Below, one piece after another: positions 7,906 through 10,683 of a stretch of 10,683 nucleotides of DNA (within the stretch, counting starts at the first letter, position 1; each line of letters starts with the position of its first letter). The position numbers were made by a program, and so were the translations under genes. The notes under the pieces were generated by a model. It had not been told where the DNA came from, made no database searches, and saw only the letters and a program-made list of their open reading frames with translations. The stretch is from Pseudomonadota bacterium (GTDB taxonomy: Bacteria > SAR324 > XYD2-FULL-50-16 > JAHJRI01), in the NCBI GenBank assembly GCA_022360105.1, contig JAKSDL010000430.1:1-10683 (forward strand). Reading direction: 5' to 3'.

Positions 7906-7984
7906 GCGGCAACCTATCTCTCTTGTATATCATAATTAAAACTCCTTCCAAATTAGTAAGTTAGACTAGTTGGGAATAATCGGA

Positions 7985-10549
7985 ATGGGTCAGTCTCATT
8001 TAAAACAGCAGCGAACTGCTTACTATCCGTTATTATTAGTTGCATTTTGCCTCATTCCTCTTGTCCTTCCGGCAGCTACAAATAACAGGGGCAGTAGTTC
8101 ATTTTATATTGAAGAGTACGGCATATTGACCCCGGCTCACAGCGAAAAAGTTGAGCAAGCCTATATCGTATTTAACCGATTAAAAAGGGCCAATTCATCC
8201 AACAATCAATCCCATTACAAGCTAATCATACTTCCCAGAACTGCTGCCAACTGGGAGAACTGGGCAATGAGTCTGGCAGACGGCACCATAGTTTTGGTAG
8301 AGAACCTGCTGGATGTATGCTTTGACGAGTCGGATCAGATCTCGGAAAAAGGCAAGGCACGTCTTGCCTTCATTCTTGCTCATGAAATGGCTCATCTGAA
8401 CGAAAAACATCATACCTATCTGAAGCATGGTTATTCTTTGCAATTTCAAAACAATGTCAGACCCATTTCCTCGGAAAACCTGAGACAAATAGAAGCCAAT
8501 GCGGATTACTCCGGTTTGATATTGATGACAATGGCGGAATATCAACCCAGGTTTCTGATGGACCAATCCAATTTCTTCCTGGAATATATCAAATCGGTTC
8601 GCTCGAACTTCAGCTTTGAAAGTCACGATGAACCCGTGACAAGAATGAGCGTCCTCAGAAACAATCTTCAACCGCTCATCAACGAACTACCTTTGTTTGC
8701 CAACGGCGTTAAGTTCTTTGAAAAACGCGAATATAAAAAAGCGATCGAAAACTTTCAACAATTTGCAGCCCTTTTTCCCGGCAGGGAAGTCTACAACAAC
8801 ATTGGGCTTGCCTATTATCAACTGGCCTTGCAGGATCTGGCACTTTATGATTCGAAAAACCTGTATCGCTTCATGCTGTCCACCAAAGTCGACAGACATA
8901 CCCTGGCAATCAATCTTGTTCCCGGAGACAAAGGAGCCCCAAAAGGGGTTCAAAACCGGTTCAAGCAGCATTTGAAAAAAGCTGAAACAAACCTGGGGCT
9001 TGCCATCAGCAAAGATCCGGATTACCTGCCTGCAAAGATCAACCTGTCTTCTGTTCTGATAACTGCCCAAAAATCCCGACCTGCTCTTGAACTCTTGCAA
9101 GAGGTATTGCGAAGGAAACCCGCCGATACTGAAGCGTTAAACAACAAGGCAATTGCTCTTTACATCGCCTCTCCGGAAGGAAACGCAAGGCGTGCCATCT
9201 CTATTCTGGATATGGTTGGGGAAGATCGTTTTGGCAACTCCCAACGATATTCCCGATACAACAGAGCGCGTATCAGGGCAGAACAACTGGATTGCTATGC
9301 CCCGGGAACCATTCCAAATGACGACGAATGTCTGCTGCTGGCAAAGAAATCATGGTCCCCATTCCTAAATGAAGAGCATGAAGGTGTATACAATCAGCGT
9401 ATTAAGCTCGAACTGGGTGAAAACAATCGAAAATCGGATGACTTGAACGAAAACAGACGGATTGCCCTGGTCATCGGCAATAGCTCCTATGCAAATTCAC
9501 CGCTGTTGAATCCTGTTAATGATGCTGCCGCCATGAGAAACACCCTGGAGAGACTGGGGTTTGAAGTTCACTTGGGACTGGATTTAAACCGTCTGGATTT
9601 GCTGCGCCTTATCGATCGTTTTGGCAAAAGGCTGACAGCGGATAGCACAGGATTGGTATATTATTCCGGTCATGGTTTACAGGTAAGCGGAGAAAACCTT
9701 TTACTTCCCATCGGACTTGAAGTCCAGTCGCTGGACAACCTGGTTTCCCTCCAGGAAAAAGGCAGGGTGCTCAGGGATATTTCCGTGAGTCTGAATGTCA
9801 TACTCGAAAAGCTGGCGGAAGCAGGAAATGTCCAAAATATCGTGATTGTCGATGCCTGCAGGGATAATCCGATTCCCGGACTTAGTGAGGAGTTTCAAGG
9901 GTTTGCTGAAATGACCGCACCACCCCGAACCTATATAGCGTATGCCACGTCCCCCGGAAAAATCGCCTGGGACGGACTGGATGGCGATAACAGTATTTTC
10001 ACCAGATCATTGTTAAGACATATTGGCAGCGCTAACACAGATATCCATGAACTGTTTCAAGCTGTTCGCAAAGATGTGGCAGACAAAACCGGGGACTACC
10101 AGATAACCTGGGATGTTTCCACCCTGGATGATGCTTATTATTTCAATCCGGCAAAACCTCAAGACTGGACCTGGCATATCACCGCAGGAGCGGTCGCACT
10201 GCTTGCTGCATGGCAATCAAAAGCAGAAGCCAGGAACTATCGAAACCTCTCCAGTGAAAACGATCTGCTTATCGAAAAATACGGAGCTTCCATCAACCTG
10301 GCCGAATACCTTGATATTCGGGAATTGTATCACGTGAACCAGGAGAAGATGAAGACCCATAAAAGGAATTATCAGGCATTGGATTTAATCACTGCACTTG
10401 CAGTAGCTTGGGGAGTATATTTATTCATGTATGAGACCTACGATGAAGGGATTTACGACATGGAAAAAGGCTCCCTGGATACCAATTTTGTCTGGGTTCC
10501 AAACCATCAACAAAATACCTACGGATTTTCAGTTCAATGGCGCTGGTAG
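7985..10549 (+). CDS. Secreted M48 metallopeptidase - TPR - caspase (C14) fusion protein
   Basis: Multi-domain, probably periplasmic protease of 854 residues from ATG 7985; TTG 7970 would add five. Residues 1-32 form a signal peptide (basic start, hydrophobic core LLLVAFCLIPLVLP, then AAT). Residues about 80-200 carry the M48 signature: HEMAH (133-137) in a helix, and ExxAD (EANAD, 170-174) supplying the third zinc ligand. Residues about 235-400 hold TPR-like helices (KREYKKAIENFQQFAALFP; NLGLAISKDPDYLPAKINLS; ALELLQEVLRRKP). Residues about 490-725 are a caspase-like domain: RRIALVIGNSSYANSPL, NPVNDAAAM, then catalytic His563 in YYSGHG and Cys625 in VDACRDNP. The last 130 residues have hydrophobic stretches near 732-745 and 799-815 and end YGFSVQWRW. 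M48 plus TPR recalls BepA-type envelope proteases; joining a caspase domain to it is unusual. Both active sites look intact. GGGA nine bases upstream supports ATG 7985. Substrates are unknown; the neighbouring anti-sigma factor is a candidate. Confidence 0.93.
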   Translation: MGQSHLKQQRTAYYPLLLVAFCLIPLVLPAATNNRGSSSFYIEEYGILTPAHSEKVEQAYIVFNRLKRANSSNNQSHYKLIILPRTAANWENWAMSLADGTIVLVENLLDVCFDESDQISEKGKARLAFILAHEMAHLNEKHHTYLKHGYSLQFQNNVRPISSENLRQIEANADYSGLILMTMAEYQPRFLMDQSNFFLEYIKSVRSNFSFESHDEPVTRMSVLRNNLQPLINELPLFANGVKFFEKREYKKAIENFQQFAALFPGREVYNNIGLAYYQLALQDLALYDSKNLYRFMLSTKVDRHTLAINLVPGDKGAPKGVQNRFKQHLKKAETNLGLAISKDPDYLPAKINLSSVLITAQKSRPALELLQEVLRRKPADTEALNNKAIALYIASPEGNARRAISILDMVGEDRFGNSQRYSRYNRARIRAEQLDCYAPGTIPNDDECLLLAKKSWSPFLNEEHEGVYNQRIKLELGENNRKSDDLNENRRIALVIGNSSYANSPLLNPVNDAAAMRNTLERLGFEVHLGLDLNRLDLLRLIDRFGKRLTADSTGLVYYSGHGLQVSGENLLLPIGLEVQSLDNLVSLQEKGRVLRDISVSLNVILEKLAEAGNVQNIVIVDACRDNPIPGLSEEFQGFAEMTAPPRTYIAYATSPGKIAWDGLDGDNSIFTRSLLRHIGSANTDIHELFQAVRKDVADKTGDYQITWDVSTLDDAYYFNPAKPQDWTWHITAGAVALLAAWQSKAEARNYRNLSSENDLLIEKYGASINLAEYLDIRELYHVNQEKMKTHKRNYQALDLITALAVAWGVYLFMYETYDEGIYDMEKGSLDTNFVWVPNHQQNTYGFSVQWRW

Positions 10550-10683
10550 AAGTGTACAAAAAATATACATCGCTGGGAAAATTTGTAGCCGCAGCCAGTC
10601 TATTGCTCTTTGCTGCCTGTGGATCACTGGATAATGCCGATTTATCGGGAAACGCAGATAGCAAGGAATTAAGGGACAGTAAA
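10537..10683 (+). CDS. Putative lipoprotein, N-terminus only (runs off the window)
   Basis: An open frame of 49 codons begins at ATG 10537, inside the last codons of the protease gene (13-base overlap, different frame), and is still open at the window end. It encodes a short charged start, a hydrophobic stretch (FVAAASLLLFAA) and a cysteine followed by GSLDNADLSGN. This is a lipoprotein signal peptide with lipobox-like LFAAC; Phe at the -3 position is less usual than Leu. An in-frame GTG at 10552, just after the upstream stop, would give a more typical signal-peptide length. Overlap with the protease gene implies co-transcription and probably coupled translation. The mature protein lies outside the window, so no function can be given. 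Confidence 0.7.
   Translation, partial: MALVEVYKKYTSLGKFVAAASLLLFAACGSLDNADLSGNADSKELRDSK

Noticed and set aside
7906..7984. Separate promoter for the protease gene (CATAAT-like sequence near 7931)
   Set aside because: A -10-like sequence is present but no suitable -35 box at proper spacing; too weak to annotate.
8222..9100. Minus-strand open frames of 137-149 codons inside the protease gene
   Set aside because: They oppose the M48/TPR coding sequence, whose motifs are clear, and their products look like nothing known.
5788..10549. Membership in the CRISPR-linked caspase/sigma (type III-E or SAVED-CHAT) systems
   Set aside because: No repeats, Cas genes, CHAT or SAVED domain are visible, and the protease is secreted, unlike the cytoplasmic proteases of those systems. 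Only an analogy remains.

Overview
The window looks like chromosomal DNA from a bacterium of moderate, somewhat AT-leaning composition, probably a diderm (Gram-negative type). The reasons are a meso-diaminopimelate/lysine pathway gene (lysA), an ECF-type sigma / zinc-finger anti-sigma pair, a secreted M48-type protease with a signal peptide, and a lipoprotein signal sequence. Shine-Dalgarno motifs are weak or absent in front of most genes. I cannot assign a phylum from the sequence alone. I see no tRNA, rRNA, CRISPR array, insertion sequence or phage gene. Genes are tightly packed, and the only stretch over 300 bases without a confident gene is about 5421-5787.

Layout. (1) 1-1820, plus strand, ordinary metabolism: the C-terminal half of diaminopimelate decarboxylase, then a membrane PAP2-family phosphatase with an added C-terminal domain. 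(2) 1824-5420, minus strand, read leftwards: a large cytoplasmic protein (879 aa) with an N-terminal cyclic-nucleotide-binding (CNB) fold and a long helical body, followed after about 20 bases by an unrecognised 311-aa protein. This pair converges tail to tail on the PAP2 gene with 3 bases between stops. (3) 5421-5787: a divergent control region with an A-rich tract, a sigma70-like promoter and an imperfect palindrome. (4) 5788-10683, plus strand: an ECF-like sigma factor with an enlarged middle, a membrane anti-sigma factor with a cytoplasmic zinc-finger motif, a secreted protein combining an M48 metallopeptidase motif, TPR-like repeats and a caspase/metacaspase (C14) domain, and the start of a lipoprotein gene overlapping the protease gene.

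How they may work together (inference). The four plus-strand genes look like one transcription unit: a sigma factor, its likely membrane-bound inhibitor, and a protease with two potential catalytic centres predicted to lie in the same extracytoplasmic compartment as the inhibitor's C-terminal domain. A simple reading is a proteolysis-controlled envelope-signalling module. The protease could act on the anti-sigma factor or be an output of the sigma factor. The divergent CNB protein and its partner share the control region and could supply a cytoplasmic nucleotide-sensing arm, but nothing in the sequence proves the link. This module is the part of the window most likely to be undescribed.
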